The notes: generated by a model not told the origin, from the letters alone. Shown: positions 11,762 through 24,106, counted from the stretch's first letter. The stretch is 64,000 nt of DNA from Lomentospora prolificans (GCA_029532625.1 JARFXM010000009.1:62001-126000), one strand, 5' to 3'. Made by a program: numbers and translations.

Positions 11762-13344
11762 ATGAAGTCATCTTTCTGGCCTCTGCTTCTTCTGCCCTTC
11801 GCATCTGCATCTGCTGCTCGCAGGGCCGAGAAGAGCGCGAGGATCGATTACTCCGGTTTCAAGGGTCTTCGTGTCAAGGTCCCTCAAGGCCAGAATCCCC
11901 TAGAGGTCGAGAATGACCTCGCCGATCTCATAGCTCACGTTGTGGACTTTGGGCATGGTGAACATATGGATGTAGTTGTGGCAGCTGAGAATGTCGAGTC
12001 TATCACTCAGCTCCTTGACACTGAAATAATTGTTGAGGATGTCGGAGCTGTGATCGCTGAAGAGGGAGAGTCCGTCGAGACTCTTGCGGGTATGTATTGC
12101 CCTCAAACCCGGCAGCAGAGTTGCATATTCAAGGTGCGATGGAGTGGATAGTTTGTTGATTACTTTTTAGTCCCCTCGGAGACGTGGTTCACAACTTACC
12201 ACGCGTATGCGGACCATGTGCAGTTCCTTACTGATCTACAGAAGGGTTTTGCTTCGAAGTCGGAAATTATCACTATTGGAACCTCGGTAGAGGGCCGACC
12301 AATTCGAGGCATCCACATCTGGGGATCTGGTGGCAAGGGTAGCAAGCCCGCCGTCCTATTTCACGGCACTGTCCATGCGCGTGAATGGATCAGCACCATG
12401 GTAAGTCGTGTAACTGATAAAATCAAAGGTTTATGGCATACTGAACTAGGAAATAGACTGTTGAGTACCTAGCGTGGCAGTTTTTGACTCAATATGGTAG
12501 CTCCGCCGCTGTCAAGGCATTGGTTGACAAGTACGACTTTTACATCTTGCCCATAACCAACCCCGATGGTATGACTCCTCTTGGAAGAGACTAATAGCTC
12601 GAATCACTTCCTTTGTACAATATATATATATACTAACGTCTTCCAGGATTCGTCTATACTCAGACAAAGGACCGATATTGGCGAAAGAATCGCCAACCCG
12701 TGAGCACCAGCACCTGCGTTGGCCGCGACGTGAACCGTAACTGGTCTTATAAATGGGATCTTCCGGGAGGCGCGTCTACAAGCCCTTGCTCTGAGACATT
12801 TAAGGGTCTCGCGCCCGGTGATTCGCCCGAAGCCAAAGCTCTCATGAAGCACGTCGATAGCCTGCGTGATACCAAGGGCATCAGGTTCTACATCGATTTT
12901 CACTCTTTTGGACAGTACATCCTATGGCGTAAGTTCTCTTTCCTAAGGCCGTATACTCACTCTCCTTATCTATACCTATCCCCTTGTATTCTCTAGTTTC
13001 CTACATAGTTTATACGTGGTCTAATTATTTTTGCAGCATTTGGTTACGACTGTTCCTACATTGCTCCTGATGACACAGCCCTTAATAATCTCGCTACTAA
13101 GGGTCGTACATCCATTCGTGGCGTATCGGGTACTGACTACGCCATTGGCAACTCCTGTCGCGCCCTATATGCCACAACTGGTGACAGCATCGACTACGTG
13201 CATGGCCCAGGAAACTCGACCTATAGCTTCACAATTGAGCTTCGGGACACTGGATTACACGGATTTGCACTTCCCGCTTCCCAAATCCAACCCACGGTAA
13301 AGGAGACTTGGGCCGGTGTCATTGCTATGCTTCAGGGGTTCTAG
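11762..13344 (+). CDS. Secreted metallocarboxypeptidase, M14A family
   Basis: Five exons (11762-12089, 12171-12400, 12457-12568, 12647-12928, 13037-13344) encode 419 residues. They comprise a signal peptide (MKSSFWPLLLLPFASASA), an activation propeptide with GLRVKVPQGQNPLEVENDLA, and a zinc carboxypeptidase domain. Visible catalytic features are the zinc ligands His178 and Glu181 in VHAREW, the block NPDGFVYTQTKDRYWRKNR, substrate-binding DVNRNW, the third zinc ligand His309 in IDFHSFGQ, and the general base Glu385 in TIELRD. The enzyme should remove C-terminal residues from extracellular peptides after the prodomain is cut. A TACTAAC branch site precedes the third intron's acceptor. It is close in length and layout to fungal carboxypeptidase A-like enzymes of saprotrophs and insect pathogens. 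All introns keep frame, so the gene looks intact. Confidence 0.94.
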
Positions 13345-14343
13345 AAGGAGCTTTGGTATATATGTACGGCCTTATGGGAGGCTAGTCCACTTTGAGAGCG
13401 GCTATCGGGCCCATGAAGGCTTATGCATTCTTGTTGATATTCAAAGCCGACTCTTCTGAGGCGATTAGTGATTTGTTTTGTTGGGAAGCGGCACAATATG
13501 GGCAAGCGCGACAGCCTTTGCTTCGCACAGTCGTTCCTATTTCATTTCAATAGGCGGAGCGAGAACACGGAGGCCATGTTTAACATTCAACCTTTTGATT
13601 GTGTTGGCAGGTCACCAATACAGTCCGGGCTTGCAAAGATTGACTATCTTATCTCGTTTGGAATTCAGAAACAATGTTTGACGACCTCTGAATGCTACTA
13701 AATGTTGGAAATTCTCAAGGGAAAAGCCAATACTCGTTGCCGTCTGTGGATGTCTGCTGGCAAGAATTTACACTCCTTATTCTTGCCATCGCAAAGAGCG
13801 AGACCGTCAGCTACGGTCAGACACGGGCTTCTTCGGTCGAATTGGCGCTCTTTTCATGAAATGTGGAAGACTTTATTGTATTGCGCTCGATACACCTACG
13901 TTCCTATTCCGTTACTTCATCTGCAGTATCCCATCCTGAGAGGCGGATAAGGATAGAGTGGCGATGGAATCCGCCACACATCCAGTGTTCCGTTCTAAGC
14001 GAATAATACAATGAAAGAGGTCTCGAAGTCTCGAAATACAGCATCATGGTATTGCTTCATTGGCGGCCAGCAGTCGGCAGTCGGTCCACGGTATGTTATC
14101 TTTTATTGTAGTGGTATTCAGTGGTATGATTTAGCCCAAATTTTTCCTTTGGGGGAACTGCAGCAAAAGCGGGACATGATTCAAGCCTCAATTCATACAC
14201 TTGTGCACAGAAAACGCTCACCACGAGCTGAGAAACTATATATACAGAAAAGACGGCTGTCGCTCTTCGTGCCTTGTAATCGCTAATGGTGCACATTACT
14301 ACCTCAACTACGTATCGCCAAATATTTTCATCCTGTCGAATCA
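13345..14343. other. Intergenic between convergent genes
   Basis: This is the 3' flank of the carboxypeptidase gene and the 3' flank of the small secreted protein gene. Short open frames on either strand show no family features, and I see no repeat or RNA gene. Confidence 0.5.
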
Positions 14344-14679
14344 TCACCCAGTACAAATGCGGTTCTGCTGGACCCAGCTACACATCTGGGTCCCAATACA
14401 GCTGCAGCACTTGCATGCCTATATTGCCTGGTTAGTTAACAAAGCATACGAGTCATTAGATCATAGACCCCATACCTTTCGGGCACGGTCGGCGTTATCA
14501 GTCCCCTCAATGCACTGAAGGGTTTGCGCATTCCTGAAACGGAACATATTGTAACAGGCCGTCGGATTGATGACATCGGCGCAGTCAATGTCGTTGGCGA
14601 GCTCCTTGGTGCACTCCTGTGAGTTTTGGGCGGAAACCGTGGCAAGCCACAAGGCCATAATTCCGAGTGAAAACTTCAT
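14344..14679 (-). CDS. Small secreted ten-cysteine protein
   Basis: Two exons (14679-14476 and 14418-14344) joined by a 57 bp intron encode 92 residues. The start is the ATG of MKFSLGIMALWLATVSA, a textbook signal peptide; cleavage after Ala17 gives a mature protein beginning QNSQECTKELANDID. The unspliced frame would end soon after the donor, whereas the acceptor ATATAG at 14419 opens a cysteine-rich tail, ACKCCSCIGTQMC, ending in RICTG and a stop. The ten cysteines allow five disulfides. Such proteins in fungi are often effectors, antimicrobials or surface-acting proteins, but I cannot assign a function from sequence. The intron lies just before the CKCCSC cluster, so gene callers that miss it would lose six of the ten cysteines. 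It is encoded opposite to the secreted genes on both sides. Confidence 0.82.
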
Positions 14680-15930
14680 CTTGTTCACGATGGCGGTGTG
14701 TCAGCAAGAATTGACATCGGTCGCTAAGGGACGAAAGCCTAGGTGATGGAAGGAGGCCTGCGATGGCTGGTGCACTCCAATAAATAATCCATAGCTCAGA
14801 GAACTCACAGCTGGGACTATAGCAGAACCAATATACAGCCTTTTCATGTGGCAGCTTTCAAGCTCGAGAGCGCATGGACATCAGGCGGGAATGATGCGAG
14901 CAATCGGGTTTGCTCTCCTAATTAACTGCCATATTAACCCTACGTACCCACGCTTTCCCCAGATTCATTTCCACTCTCCAGGGTCGAAAAAGCAAAATAC
15001 TTGGTGATTCAGAGACTAGATGCAATTAGGACCACATTTAAAAAATTTACGATGCAAGCTTAAATTGAGTATATGGAAGCGAAACCTGTCAAACCTCCCC
15101 TCCCGAGCCGGCTCCTCCGTTTGATATTAAAGAAAAAGCGGGGTCCGCCGGCCTAATCATGAGAAATCAAAATACCCGCCACATCTTTTAGTTGGGATCG
15201 CCATTGGCCGAGGCAGCCCAGAGCCCTTCAGTAAAGACTCCAATACAGGTGTTAGGAACGTCGGTCACAGAAGACATCGTCGACTGTAATATATATGCAA
15301 ACTGCACAGACGTAGAAAGAATTTAGATGCCGTCATGTATCCGGCTCATATCACCGGGTTCCGCGCCCCGAGGCCGGATTGTATTCAAGCAACAAGCGCC
15401 TCTGTCGTCGTTGATACTATTACTGTTCTTAAGAGTTCATGTGTCGCGCCCCGAGAGCGCGGCCGCAAAACCCAGGTCGGATAAGTGTGCAATCACGGCA
15501 AGTCCTGTAGGGTGTGTAACGAGTTTATAACTTTGCTCGGACGCGTCATGGGTATCAAGGAGCAGAATGGTGAGTAGGGTTGGTGACCACATGCACTGTC
15601 ATATATATCCGTACTATAGACTTGCAACTGCCGCTTCACGGAGACTTGATATTAACCGCAATCAATATTTAAAGGGCATCGGCTCTCGGAAGATAGCAAC
15701 ATATTACGGGGGCAATACGTTTGGATATCAAGGTTAGTCCCAGTCCTTGGTCAGTGTCTCGCCAGTCCTGGCGTCTCCCCGGCAGCAACGGCCATAACGG
15801 TTATCAAGATCGACACCAACGGCCTCCCTTCCAGTTGACATAAACCGACCTCATTTCCCAAACCCCTGCGGCCTTGACATTTTGCCATTTCAGACTTGTT
15901 GAGACTTCCACCGAGGGTATTAGGGAAACA
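14680..15930. other. Intergenic between divergent secreted-protein genes
   Basis: The region holds the promoters of the ten-cysteine protein (leftward) and the DUF1996 protein (rightward). I found no other gene; AT-rich patches lie near 15030-15140 and 15650-15680. Confidence 0.5.
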
Positions 15931-17116
15931 ATGAAGCCGAATGCGTTTATCTCCGTCTTGGGCCTGGCTTCGCCCGCCCACGCACTCATTCGATTTGGGT
16001 GCTCGCAGCTCAGCGTCCAGCGAGTCGATCCCCTCGTCAACCCGGGCCAAGCCCCATCTCCCCATCTCCACCAGATTATCGGAGGCGTGAGTGCTCCTCC
16101 GGTTATGAGTTGTAGTCTAACCACTAACACAATCAGAACTCATTCAACATTTCCATGGACCCAGAGAGCCACGACCTTGCCGCTCTCTCCACTTGCACCA
16201 CTTGCCAGTTTACGGAGGACTTGTCCAACTACTGGACTGCTGTCCTATTCTTTCGCGCGAAGAATGGTACCTTCAAGCGAGTCCCTCAAATTGCTCAGTC
16301 GGGCATGGAAGGCACCGAGGGTGGCATGGTCAGTAACAATCGCCAGTCACCATGTAAGTTCGGTGAACGTTGCTAACGCCTCTTCAAGGTCGTCTACTAC
16401 ATGTCCGATGCCCTCTTCGATACTGCCCAGAGAACGGACGTCACTGCTTTCAAGCCCGGATTCCGCATGCTCGTCGGCGACGCGAACATTCGTGACCGAG
16501 AGTCAGCTGCCGCATACCGACAACTGACTTACACTTGTATGGAAAACCAGGCGAGCCGCACCCCAGAGACAGTTCACTTTCCCACGACACCCTGTAAGCT
16601 CGGCATCATGGCAAACCACCGCTTTCCGACCTGCTGGGATGGTGTAAACCTCGACTCCCCTAACCACCAGGACCACGTTTCGTATCCCGAGGTTGGCACC
16701 TTTGAGTCTGGTGGCAAGTGCCCGGACAGCCACCCCGTCCGAATCCCGCAGCTCATGCTAGAGACTGTCTGGCAGACTAGCGCATTTAACAACCCAGAGG
16801 ATTGGCCCGAGGACGGAAGCCAGCCTTTCGTCTGGTCTTCTGGTGACCCCACGGGCTACTCCAACCATGCGGATTACATGTTTGGCTGGAAGGGCGACTC
16901 ACTTCAGCGGGCAATGGACGCCCATAGCTACGTATCTGCCCCTGGTCTTAAGACTCAGAGCATTGCGGAGCAGAATAAATGCAAGGTTGAAAGCATGGTC
17001 AACGAAGACATTGACGGCTGTGAGTTGTTTCCTGTAGCCTTCACCATATGGTGCAATGACTAACCCATCTCGTTATAGGGCTAACCGAATTGCCCGGTGG
17101 AATGCCCGTGATGTAA
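15931..17116 (+). CDS. Secreted DUF1996-domain protein
   Basis: Four exons (15931-16086, 16137-16328, 16389-17019, 17079-17116) encode 338 residues. The start MKPNAFISVLGLASPAHA is a signal peptide, and the mature part begins directly with the DUF1996 hallmark IRFGCSQLSVQRVDPLVNPG followed by SPHLHQIIGGNSFN. Later conserved blocks are CTTCQFTEDLSNYWTAVLFF, GGMVVYYM, FKPGFRMLVGD, CWDGVNLDSPNHQDHV and NHADYMFGWKGDSLQRAMD. DUF1996 proteins are common secreted proteins of filamentous ascomycetes and some carry a carbohydrate-binding WSC tail; this one ends shortly after the domain with a 12-residue last exon and has no tail. The biochemical activity of the family is unknown to me. The conserved His and Asp clusters suggest metal or sugar binding, which is inference only. 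Confidence 0.93.
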
Positions 17117-18402
17117 ATCCTACGAGGGCCTAGATTGACGCCTTCTAATCCAGAAGGAATAGGCACCGCGTATGATAATAGTGTGCTAAATCTTCTTTTC
17201 TTCTATGAGATTGTATGCTTCTACAACATCAATTCATTTATCTTTTCTTGCTGTCGCATAATTCCATACCACTCCAAACAGCGTAAACCTGCTATTATGG
17301 AATCGCGAATTCAAGTCTAGATGCATATTATCAAAACCGCTTCTATGCCACTGGTAGAAAATGTAACAGACCCCATGGCACCACATAATTAGCTTCTGTC
17401 TAAGAGCTTAGGTAGTCAAGTCAGGCTAATTTTGCACCGTAATATGGGTGTTGTGGGAAGACAAAGCGGTAATCTCTCATCCCCTGGAAGAAATTAACAC
17501 TTTAGGAGGCAAGTTCAGGCAGTACTTGCTACCTCCATTGCCACTAGACCTGGTTTGCCGTTCACAAAGTCGAGAATTGAACGGCGAACGCGCCTCTCGA
17601 TTATTAAGAAGAACTAAAGAAAGTCGGGAAAAGGGAACAGCCATAAGGTTATGAGAGGGATAAATCAAGCTTAAAAGACCAGGCAATGGCTGTGATGCCT
17701 CGGCACACGCCGACCTGTGTCCGGGCTTCCTGCCTTATCGAGACTTTAGGTGAGGGGAAGATGGAGAAGCTAAACCCGATTCCGCTAGCGTTAATTTAGG
17801 CCATGTTTTCAAGGCCACAAGTCCACACGTCGTTCGCACGCAAAGGCCAACGATTTAACGTCGCCTCAGCGCAGATTTATGAAGAATGCCCGCGGGTCTG
17901 GAGAGGCTCATTACCCGCCGCCCGGTATATACTAGAGATGCAACGACGTATTTTAGAGGACCTTAACTTCGTATACCCCTCCAAGCGCAATGCCTATGCA
18001 TACAGAGGACAGGAGCGAACCCCCATCCACGCCTGGCGGACAAAGAATATCGAGACGCGCCGTATGTTGCCCTTGTTTGACAGACAATATCTAGCCCTTT
18101 CAGCCACTGTTATGCCAGCTAGTATTAACATTTACGCATACTATTATAGTGCGGTAAATGTAGTATGAAAAAGGTATACCATCATTCTCCCTTAGTCGAC
18201 GGCGCAAATACACTATTCCTCAAGCCGGGTTGGTCGGCAACTAATCTTGCTTCTCCACCAGAGCCATTGTTGTGATGGGCTGCCGCCATGCCCGGACGAC
18301 CTATCTGCCCAAGTTGAGCACCATTCCGGCGATATCGAGGGCTTCGTACCCAAATCTTGCGCGTTCGAAACGTTTCTACATGCAGATAATCTCTCTAGTT
18401 CG
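17117..18402. other. Intergenic upstream of regulator-like gene
   Basis: A 121-codon frame at 17803-18168 and shorter ones have no recognisable features. I searched this stretch for an exon with a Zn2Cys6 motif that could belong to the following gene and found none. Confidence 0.45.
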
Positions 18403-20006
18403 ATGCCTGGAGATTCTAGCGCAACTCAGAGTGAGCCGTTCGGGTCAACTAGAGGAAGGGAAACTTCTATGGCATATGAGGGCAGCTCTTCTATTTCAGC
18501 CCACACCGCCTTTGCCTTCGAATTCTTGCACAATTCTATCAGTCAAGCAGACAACTTGGCTGAACCAGGCATTCGCAATATGCAAGGCTGTCTCAATTTC
18601 TTAAAGTCATTGGCTGGCGCACAGAATCGAGATAATCCCTCCAGGTCAGCGACGACAATACAATACAGCTACGGAAGTGATGCCGGTGTCATTAACTCAC
18701 CCTTGCCACCAGTGGAGGTTACGATCCGATTGCTTGAGCAACTGGGGACCAGCCCACATCTCCTCTATGTGCCCATAAGTTTCCTTGGCCCGGACGATAT
18801 CTCCAGATATTGTCGAAAAATCTACTTTTCTCCAGACGGAATGAGCGATATCGATTTGGCCCTTGCGAATGGATGTCTCTATTTCTTGTTTTACCAAGCC
18901 GCCCTTGTTATTCCAGACGCATCTCAGAGGCGACAGTATTTCACCTATTCCAAAATATGCGAATATAATTTTGATTTCAGCCTGGACCGGATTTTAATGG
19001 CACAATATACCAGCATAGATATGGTCAAGGCGTTGACCTTGGGGGCACTATACGCGGCATGCTCCTCGCGGCCAAGTTTTGCATGGACATTGATTACGTC
19101 CGCGGCAAACATGTGTAAAGTTCTTGGTCTTTGCCAGGCGGACACTTCTCGGCGAGACAAAAGTACGATAAAGGTGGATATATTATTTTGGACGGTCTAT
19201 TCCATCGACAAAAGTCTCTCGCTGCGGCTGGGAAGAGCATCTGCACTACAGGGCTATGAAATATCTCGCTCCGTTGTCATTGAAGAGGGTCACTTCCCGC
19301 AACACGCATATGATCTGTTCGACCTTTGGCGCCGACATACAGTGTTGCAAGGTAACATATACGTCGACTTATATAGCCCTCAAGCCCTTCGCTTCCCCCC
19401 ACAGGTACGCAGCGAGAGGGCCACAGAAATTGCGCAGGAGGTACGAAATCTTATGCGAATATCTTCAGTAAGTTGGCTGGCAATGGTGCCGAGAGTAGTT
19501 TCGCGAGTTGCAGAATATACAACGCTAATACGCTATAGCAACTCCTCGAAGCCGGTCCCCAAGACAAGGTGTGCTACGACGCCCTCCTCGCGAAATCACA
19601 CTACGTAACATACTACTCTACCCTGACGCTCGCCTATCGCGCGGCACTACCGAAACGCGACGGAGAATCCCACACGTTCACCGGCGAATGTTTAGATGTA
19701 GCTCGGGCGGCTATTAAGATCCATTGCCAAAGCCTTGACTCACTCAGTAAGCTGGACATAGTGCAGGCAACTTATCTTCACTGGACTTTGCTGCATACCC
19801 CATTTATACCGTTTCTCGTTCTATTGTGTCACGTAGTCGAGAGGCCTTCTGTACTAGATCTCACACTTCTTCGCGACTTCGCCAATAGTCTAGGTAGCCC
19901 TGCTTCTCAGTCTGAGGCTATTACAAACCTGTATCGGCTTTGCACTGGTCTCTATAGTGTCGTCGCCTCATATACGCAATATAAGGTGGCGCGGAGCGTG
20001 TGTTGA
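18403..20006 (+). CDS. Fungal transcription-factor-domain protein lacking a Zn2Cys6 motif
   Basis: Two exons (18403-19467 and 19539-20006) encode about 510 residues if the first in-frame ATG (18403) is used; the frame is open back to 18247. The body matches the fungal-specific transcription factor middle-homology region. It has helices around LGALYAACSSRPSFAWTLI and MCKVLGLCQADTS, the family hallmark DILFWTVYSIDKSLSLRLGR, and a second exon continuing through LLTYYSTLTLAYRA-like helices to SYTQYKVARSVC. The intron (19468-19538) has a GTAAGT donor and CTATAG acceptor and keeps frame. Proteins of this family normally begin with a Zn2Cys6 cluster, which is absent here and in the 600 bases upstream. 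It may be a genuine domain-only regulator, a gene truncated at its 5' end, or one with a distant first exon. Confidence 0.75.
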
Positions 20007-20399
20007 TCCAAAGGTATTACTGCACCCCGAGAGGCGCGAGAAATAGTCAACATCGGCGATGGCCGGTAATAAGAATGATGTGATAACGGGCTACGTGGCT
20101 TCAGATGACTTAGCTTCCAGAAAAGTTGATGCAAAACGAATAGCCGAACAAAGGCATGTCAGAAAGTTGGCAACGATGCTGACTCTAGCAACCGCTTTGT
20201 ATGAATATCTGGAAACTCCGAGTTTTGCACGAGGGCCTTCGCCTCCTTCAGCAGCCCCCCTTTTCTGTCTTCATCGGTCCACCTCTGCGCTGATCATTCC
20301 GACCCACAAATCGTGCCACTTTGGATCGAACGCTGGCAACACGCAACCGTTCGTACCGGCGCCCCCCGGGGGGGGAGCCGGCAATATCCGTGAAAAACT
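20007..20399. other. Short intergenic between convergent gene and pseudogene
   Basis: Nothing definable was seen. Decayed 3' sequence of the monooxygenase may extend into it. Confidence 0.4.
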
Positions 20400-21426
20400 C
20401 GAAGAATTCTGCGTAATTTGGTGCGATAGAGTAGTAGAAGGGAGGTATGGGATCACCGGGTATTGATGAGTACACCGGCCCTTCAACGAGATCCAGAATT
20501 TCGTGAAAAATTTCGTGGATGATTCCGTGGGCAGACACGGAGGCACCGACCACGAGGGTTCGCTGTTTGAATGGCAATCGTTATCTTTCAACACAACGCA
20601 TCTTGAAGCGAGATAACGAAAATGACAAGTGGAAACTTACCTTGTCCTTATAGTTTGAAGCCCTTGGGAACTGATTACTATGCTGGATGGTGCCCGGAAA
20701 CTTTTTGTCATAATTTACCAGGCCATCAACGTCAAGAACCGGGGCACGTTGTAGTGGCCGGACACAACGACCAACGCGTCGAAGGATTCTCTCCACCAGT
20801 AATTCTAACCTGAAACGACCCTGCTAAGGGTGATAATCCATTCATTCCTCTCTTTATAGCCAGCTTCAGTGGTGTTCAGTTCCAGGAACTGCTCGTGGTT
20901 TTCCCGTGAAAAAGATTCCCTCTACCCACTCTCGGATGATAGTGTGGTGCCTGAAGGTGGCAGTGGGGCCGTACTCATCGACAACCCTATTAGAGAGGCG
21001 ATCTGGAAGAGGCTCCTAAGTATAACCTATAATGGCTGGGATGATGTTGCCCTGTAGGTTTTCATGGATAGCCGTATCCGAGAAGCGTCTTCGGTGCCTG
21101 TTTATTTCCTGAGTTTGAGAGGTAATAGTTGGTAGATTTTCTGGAATCGCCGCTGTATCATCTCTCCCTGATACTAAGTCTTCCTTTGAGGGTATTCGTG
21201 CTGGGAGAAGTGGCGCGTATATCCTGTAATTCTGGTTAGGAGCTGGGATAGACTGGAGATACCACGGCTCAAGATGTTCTGGGTCCTACCAACTTCCCCC
21301 AACACCATCCCTACGGTCAAAGATGCGGATGGTGTCAAACGCCCCCTCCTTCACTAGGGCATTCGTAGCTATTGCGCCAGATGGCCCTGTGCCAATTATT
21401 GCAACACACCGGATTGAGTGAGACAT
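20400..21426 (-). pseudogene. Flavin-containing monooxygenase-like pseudogene
   Basis: Reading leftward from an ATG at 21426, the N-terminus has the FAD-binding motif VAIIGTGPSGAIATNALV and FDRRDGVGGSW. A stop (21288-21286) then interrupts it before DPEHLEPWYLQS. Homology continues through EPLPDRLSNR and TATFRHHTIIREWVE, with a further stop at 21018-21016 where relatives have Gln (CAG to TAG). A frameshift follows near 20915, another stop sits at 20807-20805, and YWWRESFDALVVVSGHYNVP is readable before a second frameshift near 20740. Then come KFPGTIQHSNQF, a 78 bp intron (20640-20563) with intact splice sites, and the NADPH-binding strand TLVVGASVSAHGIIHEI with GPVYSSI. Homology fades near 20400. 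Family enzymes oxygenate nitrogen or sulfur in metabolites. The several stops and frameshifts make an active product very unlikely. Confidence 0.85.
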
Positions 21427-24106
21427 TCTTTGAAAGTGTAATCATGGTCTTGAGAGACTTTGGTGGGGTGGTGTGTTGGGGAGCGAAGCTGCATCGGCCC
21501 CTCGATTAATGGCCGTCTCGCGTATAGCGTATACACATGTAGGAAGCATGTAAGAGGATATGAAAGATTTATCTCCAGTAATTGGAACCCGTTATTTATA
21601 AGGACGCGCCAGTGGTTGGATTAAGCGACTCGGTTGTTATTTGCGTGATCAGGGCCAGTTTGCACATTTTGGCCCACGATGTCTTCTCTGCACCTTTCCG
21701 CTTCATCGGACTTGAAACAAGTCGTCGCTCTGTCGTGTCTCGGTTCCTGTTGATTGTAAAATAGTAGCTAGAAGGTGCTCGAATATTCAACAACCGTTTA
21801 CCATGTTTATCATTACAAGCATAGAAAACTCCAGGGAGTCCCTTTCCACGTTGTTTCAGAGTTAGAGTTGTCCCTCCTCTTAAGCACCCCGTTATATCTG
21901 ACCATACTCGTATTTAACGCCTTCCCATCACCGTCTTAGATCCTCTGGTCATCGTGATCCGGAAGCTCTAATAAAAGACTTGCTGAATGTTAGGCGAAGG
22001 TTCGGCGTGGCACTGCGCCCAAAAAACCCACCGGCGGTTTGAATCAGGCTATTGGACTCTCTCAGGTCCTCAGAATCGACTCTTTTCTCGCTTGGTCTTG
22101 GATTCTTTTATTCTATTGTCCTCATTTTTCTGAATCCTTTCGTGCGCAATTGCCATACTCTACTCTAGTTAAAAGGGACAGGGGCCTCCCCTCCCTTCCC
22201 CTCCATTCACGATCATGCCATTATCTGAGGTGTTTTGCTCTACGAGGTCGAGGAGATGCTCATCGTCAAATTTGCAACAAGTTTTATTTTTCTTTGTTCT
22301 GTTATTCCTCCTTCTTTTTTTTTTTTTTTCTTTACCTTTTTATATTACCAGGAGGCGAAATGTTGTTTAGCACTAGTTGCCGATCTCGCGTCGGAGAATT
22401 TTGACAGGGTAGAGACGGGAAAGCCGTGGACTACTCCTTCGTTGAGGTGGCTCCTTTGCAAGCGACGGGAATTTTTGTGTGTGTGTGTGTGTATGTGTGT
22501 GCTTTTTTTCGTCCCGCCGCCGCCTTCCCCCCCTTCTCTGCCTTCCCTGTGGTCTGAGGGGCTGGCGTGATGGCGCGTGTGTGTTCGATTCTATGATTTC
22601 GGTTAGGCGCACTTCTCGGGTCATCGTGTCACAGTCATGCAGGCCTTATATTTTTGCAATGACCTTGGCAATCGTGGCAGCCCCATGATGCAGCAATGAT
22701 TGGGGGGTGGGGGCGATATTCGTCTGTCTTGCTATCGGCTTCTCCTCCTCCCAACCACTGGCGCCGCTTCGTGCCTTGGCTGATGCTGAGGCTAGTTCCC
22801 GTTGCGCGCGTCGCGCGAAACCCAAAATAAGCCCCATGGTAAATCTGCCTTGTCGCTCGCGGTGAAAATGTCAAAGTGGCAGTGGTGGGTGCGGGCGCAG
22901 GAAGTATAGTCGGTATTGACTGGGCTTAGATTCAGTAGAGTTTGGCAGCAGGCTGGTTCCTGGGCGGGAACGTCAATTGATTCATGGGTCAAGCCATGGA
23001 AGCACGTTAGCGAACACTCACGGAAAGATGGATCAATGATGTATTTTCGTCCTCATCCACACCCGAAAGGCTTCGAGCCGGGTTTTCTAGAACCTTGGAG
23101 GGCGCGGACAATTGCCAAGTTTTGACTTTCGGGTCTGATTTCTCCACAGGCGCCGTCTCTGGGAAAAGGCTTGGCTGGCGAGGAAGGGCATCTTTCGCCT
23201 ATCATCAGCCAACAATTTGCCCTGTCCTAGGTCACACTGACAGTCCAGCCAGCCAGGCCAGTGGTGGCAATGGCAGTCGGTGAATTGTGGAGGCTGGCTG
23301 GAGCATGGTACATGCCAAGAACGCCTTCCGCCGAGTAATTCACCGGGCACATGTACATTGTTCCAGTACCTTTATAAAGTACCTAAGCCTGCAGTGTAAC
23401 CGCACATACCGGTCTTGGAAAGCTTATCTAATATTGGCGTTCAACCAGGCCGCCTGCATGCATGTCTTGGGCGTCTGGGCTGATTCATATGTTGAGATGG
23501 GATTTGCGTTCTCGTGGGTGAACAACCCCGTAATACGTCGTACCTCAAGCCATTCACCTCCTTCGACCCTGTGTGCCTTCCACCTCGTTCCAACGCTCGC
23601 AGGCGTGTCTGAGTAAGGCGGGGAAAATGGTACCCCTCCTCCGCACCTCCCCTCTTATTCTCCCGCAGCCACCTTCCCATAATGGCAGGCGTCGCGTGGC
23701 TCCGAGTGAAGATCGCCAAAGACACGGGTGGGGATAAATGACGGCGATCAGCCCGCCACCCAGAGACAGAGACACCAGAGCCATTTGTTTATCGTCGCAT
23801 ATTTCTGTCCGCTGCAAACTTCGACCCAATATTTTTTTTCTTCACTGCCAGCCGTCCAAGCCGGGGTCCTGCTGCAGATTCGCATTACCCCGAGTGCATA
23901 TTGCCCATCAACTCTCCCATCACCCTTCCGACAAGCGTAGCCAGCCTTTTCCGTCCTTTTCCTTTTTTTTTTTTTTTGGTCCCACTCTTGTATTTTCTCT
24001 TTTCGTCAGAGGTCCTCTGGTTCTACAAACCCATCCCACGTTAATTCGCGGGTTCCTGTTCCCTCCCCGCCGCCAATCCTCTTACCCGTATTGTCCGCCA
24101 TTCACC
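21427..24106. other. Long upstream region of permease gene with simple repeats
   Basis: No gene was found in these 2.7 kb. There is a T15 tract near 22315-22329, a TG microsatellite at 22476-22501 and a second T15 tract near 23963-23977. The pyrimidine-rich final 300 bases suit a fungal promoter and 5' leader of the amino-acid permease. GGCTGGC-type motifs occur on both strands at 23251-23305. Confidence 0.5.
22476..22501. repeat. TG dinucleotide microsatellite
   Basis: An almost perfect TG repeat, interrupted once by TA, lies in the permease upstream region. Confidence 0.9.

Noticed and set aside
17803..18168. 121-codon open frame upstream of the regulator-like gene
   Set aside because: It has no zinc-cluster cysteines, no signal or membrane segment and no family resemblance, and it could not be joined in frame to the next gene.
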